Positions 43,589 through 51,943 of a stretch of DNA of 59,329 bases are shown one piece after another. How positions within the stretch are numbered: position 1 is the first letter of the stretch; every line of letters starts with the position of its first letter. The notes beneath the pieces are model-generated. The model saw only the letters and a list, made by a program, of their open reading frames with translations. It ran no database searches and was not told where the DNA came from. This stretch comes from Gemmatimonadaceae bacterium. GTDB taxonomy: Bacteria > Gemmatimonadota > Gemmatimonadetes > Gemmatimonadales > Gemmatimonadaceae. The DNA is taken from NCBI GenBank assembly GCA_019752115.1, contig JAIEMN010000033.1, positions 1 through 59,329 of the forward strand, read 5' to 3'. The translations under genes and the position numbers were made by a program.

Positions 43589-44155
43589 TCAGTCCTTCGC
43601 GCGATCGAGGTACTCGCCCGTCGTCGGGTTCACGCGAATGCGCGTCCCCTGCTCGATGAATTCCGGCACGTTCACCACCACGCCGTTCTCGAGCTTCGCC
43701 GGCTTCGACGACGCCGTCTTGGTGGCGCCACGCACGACCGGCGCCGTGTCCACGATCTCGAACACGAGCGAGTTCGGCAGCTCGATCCCGATCGGCCGCC
43801 CGTTGTACCACTCGGCCAGGATCTTCATCCCCGGCTGCATCCACGGCGCCGAATCACCGAGCGTCTCCTCGTCCAGCTCGAGCTGGTCGTAGTTCTCGAT
43901 GTTCATGAAGTGGTACGTGTCGCCGCCCTGGTAGAGGAACTCCAGTTCGTGCGTTTCCATGTCCGCCTTCGTGATCGTGTCGGCGGCGCGGAAGCGATGC
44001 TCGAAGCTCGACCCGGTGCGAAGGTTCTTGAGCTTCGCCTGCACCATCGCGCGCAGGTTGCCCGGCGTGTGGTGACGGAACTCCAGCACGCGGCACGGAT
44101 CGCCTTCGAAGACGAGCACCATGCCGCGACGGATCTGCGTTGCGGTGACGGCCAT
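43589..44155 (-). CDS. efp: Elongation factor P
   Basis: 188 residues from ATG 44155 (MAVTATQIRRGMVLVFEGDP). Three KOW/OB-type domains: KOW-like N domain (1-64), OB domain II (RAADTITKADMETHELEFLY, GGDTYHFMNIENYDQLEL), C-terminal OB III (GATKTASSKPAKLENGVVVN, VPEFIEQGTRIRVNPTTGEY). EF-P rescues ribosomes stalled at polyproline. The loop tip reads HHTPGNLRAMVQAK: residue 33 is Asn where E. coli has the beta-lysylated Lys34 and others Arg. An AGG lies ~10 bases before the ATG. A short dyad ggtgtg-g-cacacc sits upstream at 44203-44215. The spacer 44156-44335 holds no gene. Confidence 0.95.
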   Translation of the reverse strand: MAVTATQIRRGMVLVFEGDPCRVLEFRHHTPGNLRAMVQAKLKNLRTGSSFEHRFRAADTITKADMETHELEFLYQGGDTYHFMNIENYDQLELDEETLGDSAPWMQPGMKILAEWYNGRPIGIELPNSLVFEIVDTAPVVRGATKTASSKPAKLENGVVVNVPEFIEQGTRIRVNPTTGEYLDRAKD

Positions 44156-44335
44156 ATAGTCAGACCTGCGAACAGGGAAACAGACGGGAGCCAGCGCCCA
44201 TCGGTGTGGCACACCAACGGCAGCCGGATTCGGTACAGCCTCGAAAAATAGACGAGCTAAGCCGTGAAGGGAAGGCCATTTACCGCCCCCCGCCCGGGTC
44301 GGGACGGCCGGCCAGATCCCCCGCGAGATCCCGAG

Positions 44336-44941
44336 CTAGATCCCGAGCTTCCGCCGGAACTCCTGCCCGCTGGGCGGCCGCGCCGGCGTCTTCGGGTCGC
44401 GGCGCTCGGCCCCGACCTTCACGTCGAGCATCCGGCGGTCCGGCGCAAAGGCCGGCGGCGACACCCGGGTCGTCTCCGCCCGCTCGCCGTAGTGCTTGGC
44501 CAGGCCGAGCGCGATCCCTTCGAACGCCGCCAGCATCTCGGCCGGTCCCTCGAACCGGATGCGCATCGTGTCGAGGTCGATCAGCTCGACGTCGAACTCC
44601 GCATACGGAATGCCGGGGATCAGCGTGTCGAGCACCGTCGGTGCCAACCGCGTGATCTGCATCAGCACGGTGCGCGCCGACGTATGCCCCTTGAGCAGCG
44701 CGCCGTACTCCTTGAGGACCAGCGGCACGAGCTGCATCGCCACGAACTGGTAGACCTCGTGCACCGGCCGACGCCGCACATCGGCGATCGCTTCCACGAA
44801 CGCCATGACCCGCCCCGGCGCCCCGGGGAGGCGCCCCACGTCATTCAGGTGCTCGGTCGACGCCGCGCGAACGGCCGCCAGCTCACGAGGGCCGAACTCC
44901 GCCTGCACCAGGTCTTCCAGCAGCACGAGGATGGAACGCAT
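44336..44941 (-). CDS. H-NOX-like (heme NO-binding fold) protein without visible heme ligand
   Basis: 201 residues. The layout matches the HNOB domain: VLLEDLVQAEFGPRELAAVR (1-25), VMAFVEAIADVRRRPVHEVY and FVAMQLVPLVLKEYGALLKG (~45-85), ITRLAPTVLDTLIPGIPYAE (~95-115), FDVELIDLDTMRIRFEGPAE (~116-136), LAAFEGIALGLAKHYGERAE. In heme H-NOX proteins the proximal His lies in a I-x-x-x-I-H-x-x-V stretch before the L-x-P motif; here the aligned residue is Pro (LAPTVL), and the Y-x-S-x-R heme-propionate motif reads FEGPAE. So probably heme-free. Nine bases after the tesA-like gene stop, same strand. Confidence 0.6.
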   Translation of the reverse strand: MRSILVLLEDLVQAEFGPRELAAVRAASTEHLNDVGRLPGAPGRVMAFVEAIADVRRRPVHEVYQFVAMQLVPLVLKEYGALLKGHTSARTVLMQITRLAPTVLDTLIPGIPYAEFDVELIDLDTMRIRFEGPAEMLAAFEGIALGLAKHYGERAETTRVSPPAFAPDRRMLDVKVGAERRDPKTPARPPSGQEFRRKLGI

Positions 44942-44950
44942 GGCGAGAAC

Positions 44951-45742
44951 CTAATGCGTTCCGGCAGGCGCCGCCCACGAGGCGATCGCGGCTTGCAGCG
45001 GCCCCCACAGCGTGGCGGCGACGAGCCGTGATCCTTCCGGGTTGGGATGGATACCGTCCGCCTGGTTGAGCCGCGCGACGCCCGCCACGCCATCGAGGAG
45101 AAAGGGCCACAGGGGCACCTTCGTCTCCTGCGCCGCCCGCGCGTAGACGGCGTGAAAGCGCGTGGTGTAGGCGCGGCCGAGATTGGTGGGCGCCTCCATC
45201 TGCACGAGCGCGATCGCCGCCTCGGGGCGCTGCGCCCGCACGATGCCAATCAGCTTGATGAGGTTCGCGTAGGTCGAATCGGGATCGACGCCGCGCAGCC
45301 CGTCATTCGCGCCCACCTCGAGCACCACCAGACGCGCCGGCTGGTCGAGCACCCACGAGGCGCGGCGCACCGCGCCCGCCGAGGTTTCGCCGCTGAGCCC
45401 CGCATTCACGATGCGCACCGCGTACCCTGCCGAATCGGCCTTGGCCTGCAGCAGGGCGGGATAGGCCTGGGCCGGATCGAGCCCGAGTCCGGCCGTCAGG
45501 CTCGTCCCGAGGAGCACGACCCGGGGAACTCCCGCTGCGGCCGGACTTCCCGTTGATTGCGGATCGCGCGCCGCCGCCGAGGCGCCGACCGCTCCCGATG
45601 GAGCGCGTCCGGAATCCTTTCCCGACGCGCTGCCGTTGGAGGAGCGATCGGCGGCGTTGGCCCCGCAGGCGGCCAACCCGCCCAGCAGCATGGCCGCCAG
45701 CGCCCGAACGCCCCGAAATCTGACCCGCACCCGACTCTGCAT
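44951..45742 (-). CDS. GDSL/SGNH esterase, TesA-like, probable lipoprotein
   Basis: 263 residues from ATG 45742. Signal peptide with lipobox LGGLAAC, then a Ser/Gly/Ala-rich linker (~25-70), then an SGNH hydrolase domain: LLGTSLTAGLGL (block I, catalytic Ser; Thr replaces the Asp of GDSL), IVNAGLSGETSAG (block II), VVLEVGANDGLRG (block III Asn) and DGIHPNPEGSRLVA (block V Asp-His). Closest pattern is E. coli TesA (arylesterase/lysophospholipase/thioesterase I). Divergent from the ABC genes exactly as tesA is from ybbA-ybbP in enterobacteria; the two start codons overlap on one CATG. Confidence 0.87.
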   Translation of the reverse strand: MQSRVRVRFRGVRALAAMLLGGLAACGANAADRSSNGSASGKDSGRAPSGAVGASAAARDPQSTGSPAAAGVPRVVLLGTSLTAGLGLDPAQAYPALLQAKADSAGYAVRIVNAGLSGETSAGAVRRASWVLDQPARLVVLEVGANDGLRGVDPDSTYANLIKLIGIVRAQRPEAAIALVQMEAPTNLGRAYTTRFHAVYARAAQETKVPLWPFLLDGVAGVARLNQADGIHPNPEGSRLVAATLWGPLQAAIASWAAPAGTH

Positions 45743-46427
45743 GCTTGTTGCCCGTGGATTGACCAAGGAATACCTGAGCGGCACCCAGCGCCTGACGGTG
45801 CTGCGCGACGTGTCCTTCGACGTCCCGGCCGGCGCCTTCGTGTCCATTGTCGGACCCTCGGGCAGCGGAAAGACGACCCTGCTCGGCCTGCTGGCCGGAC
45901 TCGATACCCCGAGCGCGGGGTCGGTGTCCCTCGATGGCGTGGATTTCTCGCGCCTCGACGAAGATGCCCGGGCCCGGCTGCGCGGTGAGAAAGTTGGGTT
46001 TGTCTTCCAGAGCTTTCAATTGATCCCCACGCTCACCGCGCTCGAGAATGTACAGGTTCCCCTCGAGTTGAGTGGGGCCGCGAGCACCACCGAGGCCGCC
46101 GTGCGCGCGAAAGAGCTGCTCACGCGCGTCGGTCTGGCGGATCGGACGCATCACTTTCCCCAGCAGCTGTCCGGCGGCGAGCAGCAACGGGTGGCGCTCG
46201 CGCGTGCGTTCGTGAACGAGCCGCGCATTCTCTTCGCCGATGAGCCCACCGGCAACCTCGATGGCACGACCGGTGAGCGCATCGTGGAGCTGCTGCAATC
46301 GCTCAACCGCGAGCGCGGCTGCACGATCGTGCTCGTCACGCACGACCCGAGCCTCGCCGCGCGCACGCAGCGTACCATCCGCCTGCGCGATGGCGTGATC
46401 GTGGAAGACATCCGGCACGACGCATGA
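45741..46427 (+). CDS. ABC transporter ATP-binding protein, YbbA/LolD-like
   Basis: 228 residues from ATG 45741 (MLVARGLTKEYLSGTQRLTV). Walker A GPSGSGKT (~38-45), Q-loop VFQSFQLIPTLTALENVQVP (~85), signature LSGGEQQRVALARA (~138), Walker B ILFADEPTGNLDG (~158), H-loop VTHDPSLAARTQRTI. This MacB/LolD-type ATPase partners the next gene (4-bp overlap), giving a YbbA-YbbP pair. Its start codon shares bases with that of the divergent esterase gene. Confidence 0.93.
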   Translation: MLVARGLTKEYLSGTQRLTVLRDVSFDVPAGAFVSIVGPSGSGKTTLLGLLAGLDTPSAGSVSLDGVDFSRLDEDARARLRGEKVGFVFQSFQLIPTLTALENVQVPLELSGAASTTEAAVRAKELLTRVGLADRTHHFPQQLSGGEQQRVALARAFVNEPRILFADEPTGNLDGTTGERIVELLQSLNRERGCTIVLVTHDPSLAARTQRTIRLRDGVIVEDIRHDA

Positions 46428-49237
46428 CGACTCAGGCCCTGCTCCGCCTGGCCTGGCGCGAAAGCCGTACGGCGCGCCGGCGGCTGGCGCTCTACATGTC
46501 GTCCATCGCGTTCGGTGTCGCTGCACTGGTTGCCATCGACTCGTTCGCCGGCAATGTCACGCGCTCCATTCGCGAGCAGTCGCGAACGCTGCTTGGCGGC
46601 GATCTCGCCCTGTCGTCACGGGCGGTGATGCCGGCCGTGGTGGACACGGTGCTCGACTCATTGGCCACCCAGCAGGTGCGCACTGCGCGCGTGACCACGT
46701 TTGCCTCGATGGCGCTCGCCGAACCGTCGGGCGGAACGCGGCTCGTGCAGGTGCGTGCCGTCTCGCCGGGCTACCCGTTCTACGGCGCCATTGAAACGGT
46801 CCCCAGTGGTGCCTGGGCCCGCGTGCACGCCGACACGGTGGTGTTCGTCGATGCGTCCCTGCTGGTGGCGCTGGACGCGAAGGTGGGCGACGTCCTGCGG
46901 CTGGGGCAGCAGGCATTCACGATTGGCGGCACGCTGGGCAATGTGCCGGGCGATGCCGGTATCGCCTCGGTAATCGGGCCGCGGGTGTACGTCTCGGATC
47001 GGTGGATCGAGCGCACCGGGCTGCTGCGCTTCGGCAGTCGTGCGGAATACGAAGTGGTGATGCAGCTGCCGCCGGCGCTCGCCGAGCGCGCGCGCGCCCG
47101 CACGCTCAAGTACGCCCTCTGGAAGCGCGTCGATCCGGAGTCGTTCGCGCGGGACTCCGTGCGGCGCGCCCGTGACGGCGACCGACGCAATCCCGGCGGC
47201 GGCGACGACGAACCCGACACCACGGCCGCCAATGATCGCGCCACCACGACCGCCGTGGCGGCGGTCGGGCGCCCGAACGATTCCACGCCCACCGCGGGAT
47301 CGCCCACGGCGGACAGCACCGCCGTCGCGGCCCGCCCGGCGGCGCCCGCTGCACTCGCCGCGCCGCGCGCGCGCATCAGCGTGCGCACGGTGGCCGACAC
47401 CGAGCGCGACTTCACGCAGGCCGTCGCGCAGCTCGCCGACTTTCTCAGCATCATCGGGCTGATCGCCCTGCTCCTGGGCGGCATCGGCGTCGCGTCGGGC
47501 GTCAACGCCTTTGTCAGCGCCAAGATCGACACCGTGGCCGTCCTGCGCTGCCTCGGCGCCACGAGCGGCCAGGTGCTGGCGCTCTATCTCGTGCAGGCGG
47601 TGGCGATGGGGCTGCTCGGTGCGACCGCCGGTGCCGTGCTCGGCGTTGGCGTGCAGTTCCTGCTACCGCGCGTGATGGGCGACTTCCTGCCCGTGGACGT
47701 CACCATCGCGCTCGAACCGCTCCCGCTGCTGCTTGGGCTCGCGACGGGCGTATGGGTGGCGCTCGTCTTCGCGCTCCGCCCGTTGCTGGCGCTCCGGCGC
47801 GTGTCGCCGCTTCAGGCCATTCGTCGCAACGCCGACCCGGCCGCGCTCCCGAGTGAGTGGCGTGATCCGGCGCGGCTGACCGTGGATGTGCTGCTCGTGG
47901 CCAGCATCCTCGGCATCGTCCTCTCGCGCGTGGAAGGGTGGCGCAACGGACTGGCGATGGCCGGCGGTATTCTTGGCGTGGTGGTCGTACTGTGGTTGGC
48001 CGCGACGGCGCTGATTGCGGTCGCGCGCCGCAGTCCGCGACCGAGCTGGCCGTTTCCGCTCCGCCAGGGCGTGGCCAATCTGCATCGTCCGGCCAATCAG
48101 ACGCGCGCCGTGACGCTGGCCCTGGGCTTCGGCGCCTTTCTGCTCAGCACTGTCTACCTCGTGCAGGCCAACCTGCTGCGCCGCGTGCAGACCACCGCCG
48201 AAGCCAGCGCTGGCAATCTGCTGTTCTTCGACGTGCAGGATGATCAGGCGGCGCCACTCGATTCGCTGCTGCGGGCGCGCCAGCATCCCATCGTGCAGCA
48301 GACGCCGATCGTCACGATGCGCGTGGAGTCGATCAACAACCGCTCGGTCTCGGCGCTCACGGCCGATACGACGGTCCGCCGTGCCGGCTGGACGTTGCGT
48401 CGCGAGTATCGCTCGACCTATCGCGACTCCCTACAGGGGTCGGAGACGCTGGTTCAGGGGAAGTGGTTCCCATCCGCCGCGGAGCGTGAGAAAAACCGCG
48501 CGGCGAATCCCGACGCCCCCTTCCTCGTGTCCCTCGAGCAGGCGGTGGCGCGCGACATGGCCGTCACGATCGGCGATACGATCACCTGGAACGTGCAGGG
48601 CGTGCCCGTGCGCACCGTCGTGCACAACATCCGCACGGTGAACTTCGCGCGCTTCGAAGCAAACTTCTTCGTGGTGTTCGAACCGGCCGCGCTCAAGCGC
48701 GCCCCGCAGCAGTTCGTGATCGTGTCGAACGTGCCGGCGGGCACGGCGATGGCCGAGGTGCAGCGCGATGTGGTGCGCCGCTTCCCGAACGTGTCGAGTC
48801 TCGACCTCACGCTGGTGCGTCAGACCATTGGATCGATCGTGGACCGGGTGACGCTCGCGATTCGTTTCCTCGGCATCTTCTCACTCGCCATGGGCGTTCC
48901 GGTGCTCTTCAGCGCGGTGGCCGCTACGCGCCGCGCCCGCTTGCGTGAAGGGGTCCTGCTGCGCACGCTGGGCGCCACGCGGCGTCAGGTCGCGCGCGTG
49001 TTGCTCGCGGAGTACGGCGCCCTCGGCGCCCTCGGCGCGCTCACCGGGATGGTGCTCAGCTTCGGCAGCGCCTGGGCCATCACGCGGTTCGTCTTCGACG
49101 ACGCCTTCGATCCGGCGATCGGGCCGACGGTGCTGATTGCGGCCGGGCTGCTGCTCCTCACGATGACGATCGGCGTGCTGACGAGCCGTGACGTCTATCG
49201 GGAAACGCCGATGATGGCGATCCGCGAGCCGGGATAA
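46424..49237 (+). CDS. FtsX-like ABC permease, YbbP-like
   Basis: 937 residues. N-terminal helix (~20-40, LALYMSSIAFGVAALVAIDS), MacB-type periplasmic domain, FtsX three-helix unit (~335-475, FLSIIGLIALLLGGIGVASG to LALRRVSPLQAIR), a further pair of helices, a second periplasmic domain (~590-790) and a second FtsX unit (~805-930). This ten-helix layout fits YbbP (804 residues in E. coli). The extra length is mainly a Thr/Ala/Asp-rich low-complexity insert at ~247-320. Such transporters work on envelope substrates, perhaps lipids or lipoproteins. A 10-bp hairpin spans the stop codon. Confidence 0.9.
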   Translation: MTTQALLRLAWRESRTARRRLALYMSSIAFGVAALVAIDSFAGNVTRSIREQSRTLLGGDLALSSRAVMPAVVDTVLDSLATQQVRTARVTTFASMALAEPSGGTRLVQVRAVSPGYPFYGAIETVPSGAWARVHADTVVFVDASLLVALDAKVGDVLRLGQQAFTIGGTLGNVPGDAGIASVIGPRVYVSDRWIERTGLLRFGSRAEYEVVMQLPPALAERARARTLKYALWKRVDPESFARDSVRRARDGDRRNPGGGDDEPDTTAANDRATTTAVAAVGRPNDSTPTAGSPTADSTAVAARPAAPAALAAPRARISVRTVADTERDFTQAVAQLADFLSIIGLIALLLGGIGVASGVNAFVSAKIDTVAVLRCLGATSGQVLALYLVQAVAMGLLGATAGAVLGVGVQFLLPRVMGDFLPVDVTIALEPLPLLLGLATGVWVALVFALRPLLALRRVSPLQAIRRNADPAALPSEWRDPARLTVDVLLVASILGIVLSRVEGWRNGLAMAGGILGVVVVLWLAATALIAVARRSPRPSWPFPLRQGVANLHRPANQTRAVTLALGFGAFLLSTVYLVQANLLRRVQTTAEASAGNLLFFDVQDDQAAPLDSLLRARQHPIVQQTPIVTMRVESINNRSVSALTADTTVRRAGWTLRREYRSTYRDSLQGSETLVQGKWFPSAAEREKNRAANPDAPFLVSLEQAVARDMAVTIGDTITWNVQGVPVRTVVHNIRTVNFARFEANFFVVFEPAALKRAPQQFVIVSNVPAGTAMAEVQRDVVRRFPNVSSLDLTLVRQTIGSIVDRVTLAIRFLGIFSLAMGVPVLFSAVAATRRARLREGVLLRTLGATRRQVARVLLAEYGALGALGALTGMVLSFGSAWAITRFVFDDAFDPAIGPTVLIAAGLLLLTMTIGVLTSRDVYRETPMMAIREPG

Positions 49238-49247
49238 CCGGCTCGCG
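49223..49247 (+). terminator. Hairpin across the ybbP-like stop codon
   Basis: Perfect 10-bp inverted repeat cgcgagccgg / ccggctcgcg with a 5-nt loop that contains most of the TAA stop. No T-tract; a short GCGTAC-GCGTTG tandem follows (49245-49274). May be a terminator or a 3' stabiliser. Confidence 0.4.
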
Positions 49248-49280
49248 TACGCGTTGGCGTACGCGTTGGCGTGCGCGACG

Positions 49281-50051
49281 TCAGCGCGGGATTACGCCAC
49301 CGGCGACGGCCGCGCCGTTCTTGACCGCCACCCAGACGCGCGTGCCGGTGACCCCGCGCAGTTCGGCGGGGAGCGGCACGCGCTTGGTGCCGGAGCCATC
49401 GGTCAGCCGCAACGTGCCGCCTTCTTCGAGCAGACCATCAAAGGCCGGGGCGCCGTGCGCCGCGCGCACCACGTAATCGTTGACCACCACATCGCGTGGC
49501 GTGATCTGCACACCATGCACGACGATTTCGGCGCCGGCGAGACGCGACAGTCCGGTCGTGGCCATGCCACTGAGCGCGATGGTCTGCTCACCAGCCTTGA
49601 GGACGACCTGCCGCGCCGGCTCGGTCCCGATCATCGTCAGCACGCCGCGCACGGAATCGCCGCGCGCGCGACCCGTGTTGCCCCCCGCCAGCTGCGCCGC
49701 GATGGCACGAGCCATCGAATCACCGCGCGCCTGCGCGCGCCGCGACATCTCATTGCCGGCGTCGGTGCCAAGATTGCCGTCCCGGCCCGGCACCACCAGG
49801 GTGCCGTCACCGGTGCCGCTCGCCGAGGAATCCGCCAACCGCGGGAGCGAATCGAACACCACCGGCGGCTTGCCCGCGTTGGCGATCAGCGAATCGGCGC
49901 GTGTCGCGAGCGTGTCCAGGCCGGCCACATCGCCCTTGATGGTGACGCCATCGCCTTCACTCGCGCCGCACGCGCTGAGCAGCGCCGTCGTGGTCAGCAG
50001 GACCGCGGCCACCCGCACCGCACGGAGTCGGGGGATCATGAAGGGGCGCAT
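49281..50051 (-). CDS. Putative lipoprotein, unknown function
   Basis: 256 residues from ATG 50051 (MRPFMIPRLRAV; the ATG four codons later also works). Signal peptide VRVAAVLLTTTALLSAC with lipobox LSAC. A ~140-residue Asp/Ala/Gly-rich, probably flexible region follows (repeated DSxA and DSL patterns), then a C-terminal beta-rich domain (VVLKAGEQTIALSGMATTGL, VVHGVQITPRDVVVNDYVVR, TRVWVAVKNGAAVAGGVIPR) that looks like an OB-fold. Not assigned to a family. The spacer 50052-50347 shows no gene. Confidence 0.65.
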   Translation of the reverse strand: MRPFMIPRLRAVRVAAVLLTTTALLSACGASEGDGVTIKGDVAGLDTLATRADSLIANAGKPPVVFDSLPRLADSSASGTGDGTLVVPGRDGNLGTDAGNEMSRRAQARGDSMARAIAAQLAGGNTGRARGDSVRGVLTMIGTEPARQVVLKAGEQTIALSGMATTGLSRLAGAEIVVHGVQITPRDVVVNDYVVRAAHGAPAFDGLLEEGGTLRLTDGSGTKRVPLPAELRGVTGTRVWVAVKNGAAVAGGVIPR

Positions 50052-50347
50052 ACGTTGCCAACCTAGGACAATTCCAGAACCCGTCAACCAGTCACAGCAT
50101 GGGAATACCGCGCCGTGCCCGTCTCGGCGTCAGGCGCGCCGGATCTCCCGATCGATCATATTGCCTCACCAGTCGCACACGGGGCATGCTGGGCGTGTGT
50201 CGGACAATCCGACCGGTTCACCGGAATCCAAGCAGTCCCGGCCGCTGGCTGGCATCGCGGGTGTGACGCCGGGTGCACAGTCGTCACACCACGGGCACAA
50301 CGCGTTCAAACGGGTGACCTCCCATTCCACGGGGCGTCAACCATGGC

Positions 50348-51547
50348 ATGGCTGATACGGGTACAGAGACGGGCATGGTTCTCGACGGCGATTCGCAGGC
50401 GCTGAGCGCCTGGGCGCACGACAACGATCGCGGGCTGGCGCTCGCGGCCGATGGCGCGTGGGCGGATGCGGCCGCAGCCTTTCAGGCGGCGGCCGACGCG
50501 CTGGCGCAGGATCTGCCGCTCCGCCCCGCCACGCATGAGCCGCTCGCGCTGGTGCTCGGCAACCTCGCCCACGCCTGCTTCAAGGCGGGGCGTACCGACG
50601 AGGCGCTCCAGCACGCGCAGCGGACCTGTGCGCTCCGCGTCGCCATTGCCGGTGAAGATGGCATGCCCGTCGCCCGCGCCCGCATGGATCTCGCCGTGAT
50701 GCTGGCCTCCTGCGGCCGCGGCGAGGAGGCGATGACGCTGGTGCAGCGCGCCATCGCCACCATCGAGCACCGCGTGGGCGACGAAGATGCACGCCTGGCC
50801 ATCGTGCTCGAGAACGCGGCGCGCATCGCGCTCGCGTTGGGCTCGCCGTCCAACGCCGAGCCGTTGCTGCTGCGCCTGCATGCGCTGTTGCACGCCCACG
50901 AGCTCTCCACCGGCCGCGCCGACAAGCTGCTGGCGAAAGTGGCCGAAGTGCGCGAGCAGCAGCGGGTGGCGCCACGTACGCGCACGCCCGCACCACGCCT
51001 GGCGACCCCGACCAGCGGCGCCATGTTGCAGCGCGTGGCGGAAACCATTGAGCTCCGCCGCCTGACGCTCGACGATCTCGAGCCGCTCGACGAACCCACG
51101 CCGCCCTCGGTGATCGCCTTCGAGACGCCGGGGTCGTCCGACGCGCTCGATGTCCGCGAGTATGCGCACGCGAGCATCGAGACCGCCGCCCCGTGGGAAG
51201 AGGGACCGGTGATTGAACGGCCGCCGATCGCCGAACCGGTAGTCAGCGCGGCGCCGCGCCATGCGGTATCACCGGTGTTTCGTGATCTCGATCGCGGGCC
51301 GACGATTGCGATGCCGACGCCCGATCGCGGCGTCCGCACGATCGAGACGCCATCCCGCGCCCCGCGCGCCGTCGTCCGTGACGAGGCGCCCTCCCGCCGC
51401 GAGTCACCCGCGGAGATCCCCGCACCGCGCGCGGCCAAGGCGCCGGCACCCGAGGGTAAATCGGGGGTCTATCTGCCGATGATTCTCGGCACCGTGGCCG
51501 CCGTGGCGGCCGGCGCCGGTGCGGTGTGGTGGTTCATCCTGCGGTGA
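50348..51547 (+). CDS. TPR-repeat protein with C-terminal membrane anchor
   Basis: 399 residues from ATG 50348 (MADTGTETGM); the ATG at 50343 is in another frame. Residues ~20-200 contain about four TPR-like helical pairs (LALAADGAWADAAAAFQAAA, LALVLGNLAHACFKAGRTDE, ARMDLAVMLASCGRGEEAMT, LAIVLENAARIALALGSPSN). A long Pro/Arg/Ala-rich disordered section (~210-370) follows, and a single hydrophobic helix closes the protein (YLPMILGTVAAVAAGAGAVW). With no signal peptide, this predicts a tail-anchored protein whose TPRs face the cytoplasm. Function unknown. Confidence 0.7.
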   Translation: MADTGTETGMVLDGDSQALSAWAHDNDRGLALAADGAWADAAAAFQAAADALAQDLPLRPATHEPLALVLGNLAHACFKAGRTDEALQHAQRTCALRVAIAGEDGMPVARARMDLAVMLASCGRGEEAMTLVQRAIATIEHRVGDEDARLAIVLENAARIALALGSPSNAEPLLLRLHALLHAHELSTGRADKLLAKVAEVREQQRVAPRTRTPAPRLATPTSGAMLQRVAETIELRRLTLDDLEPLDEPTPPSVIAFETPGSSDALDVREYAHASIETAAPWEEGPVIERPPIAEPVVSAAPRHAVSPVFRDLDRGPTIAMPTPDRGVRTIETPSRAPRAVVRDEAPSRRESPAEIPAPRAAKAPAPEGKSGVYLPMILGTVAAVAAGAGAVWWFILR

Positions 51548-51591
51548 CTCCGCAGCGGCTCAGCACAGAACCGACCCGTTCGCGGCGCAGC

Positions 51592-51813
51592 TCAGTTCTT
51601 GTGACGGAAGGTGATGCGGCCGCGCGTGAGATCGTACGGCGAGACTTCCACAGTGACGCGATCACCGGCGAGGACGCGAATGCGATTCCGTCGCATGTTG
51701 CCCGCCAACGTGGTGAGGACTTCATGCCCGCTCGGAACGGTGACCCGGAACGTCGCATTTGGCAGCAACTCGGTTACTGTCCCCTCGAGTTCGATCGCGT
51801 CCTGCTTCCCCAT
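51592..51813 (-). CDS. infA: Translation initiation factor IF-1
   Basis: 73 residues from ATG 51813 ([20 protein letters not shown]), one S1/OB domain. It contains [40 protein letters not shown] and [12 protein letters not shown], nearly the universal IF-1 sequence; only the N-terminal lysine-rich start differs slightly. It binds the 30S A-site during initiation. It stands alone here rather than beside ribosomal protein genes, divergent from an SDR gene (130 bp). Confidence 0.96.
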   Translation of the reverse strand: MGKQDAIELEGTVTELLPNATFRVTVPSGHEVLTTLAGNMRRNRIRVLAGDRVTVEVSPYDLTRGRITFRHKN

Positions 51814-51943
51814 GTATGTGCGGATCCTGTGCAATCGGTGATGTCGGCTCGGACCAGATTCCGGCCAAGACCCCCGGAATTTATAGCGTCCCTGGCGCGT
51901 TCAGCCAGCGACGTCACGGGCTGCTGGCCGTGAGTCGCGATCC

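Noticed and set aside
44327-44349. Direct repeat gatcccgagct twice across the stop of the H-NOX-like gene
   Set aside because: Eleven bases in two copies one base apart; most likely slippage, no structure or mobile-element ends.
49245-49274. GCGTAC-GCGTTG tandem repeat, two and a half units
   Set aside because: Too short to be a CRISPR or functional array; noted only as part of the hairpin region after the permease gene.
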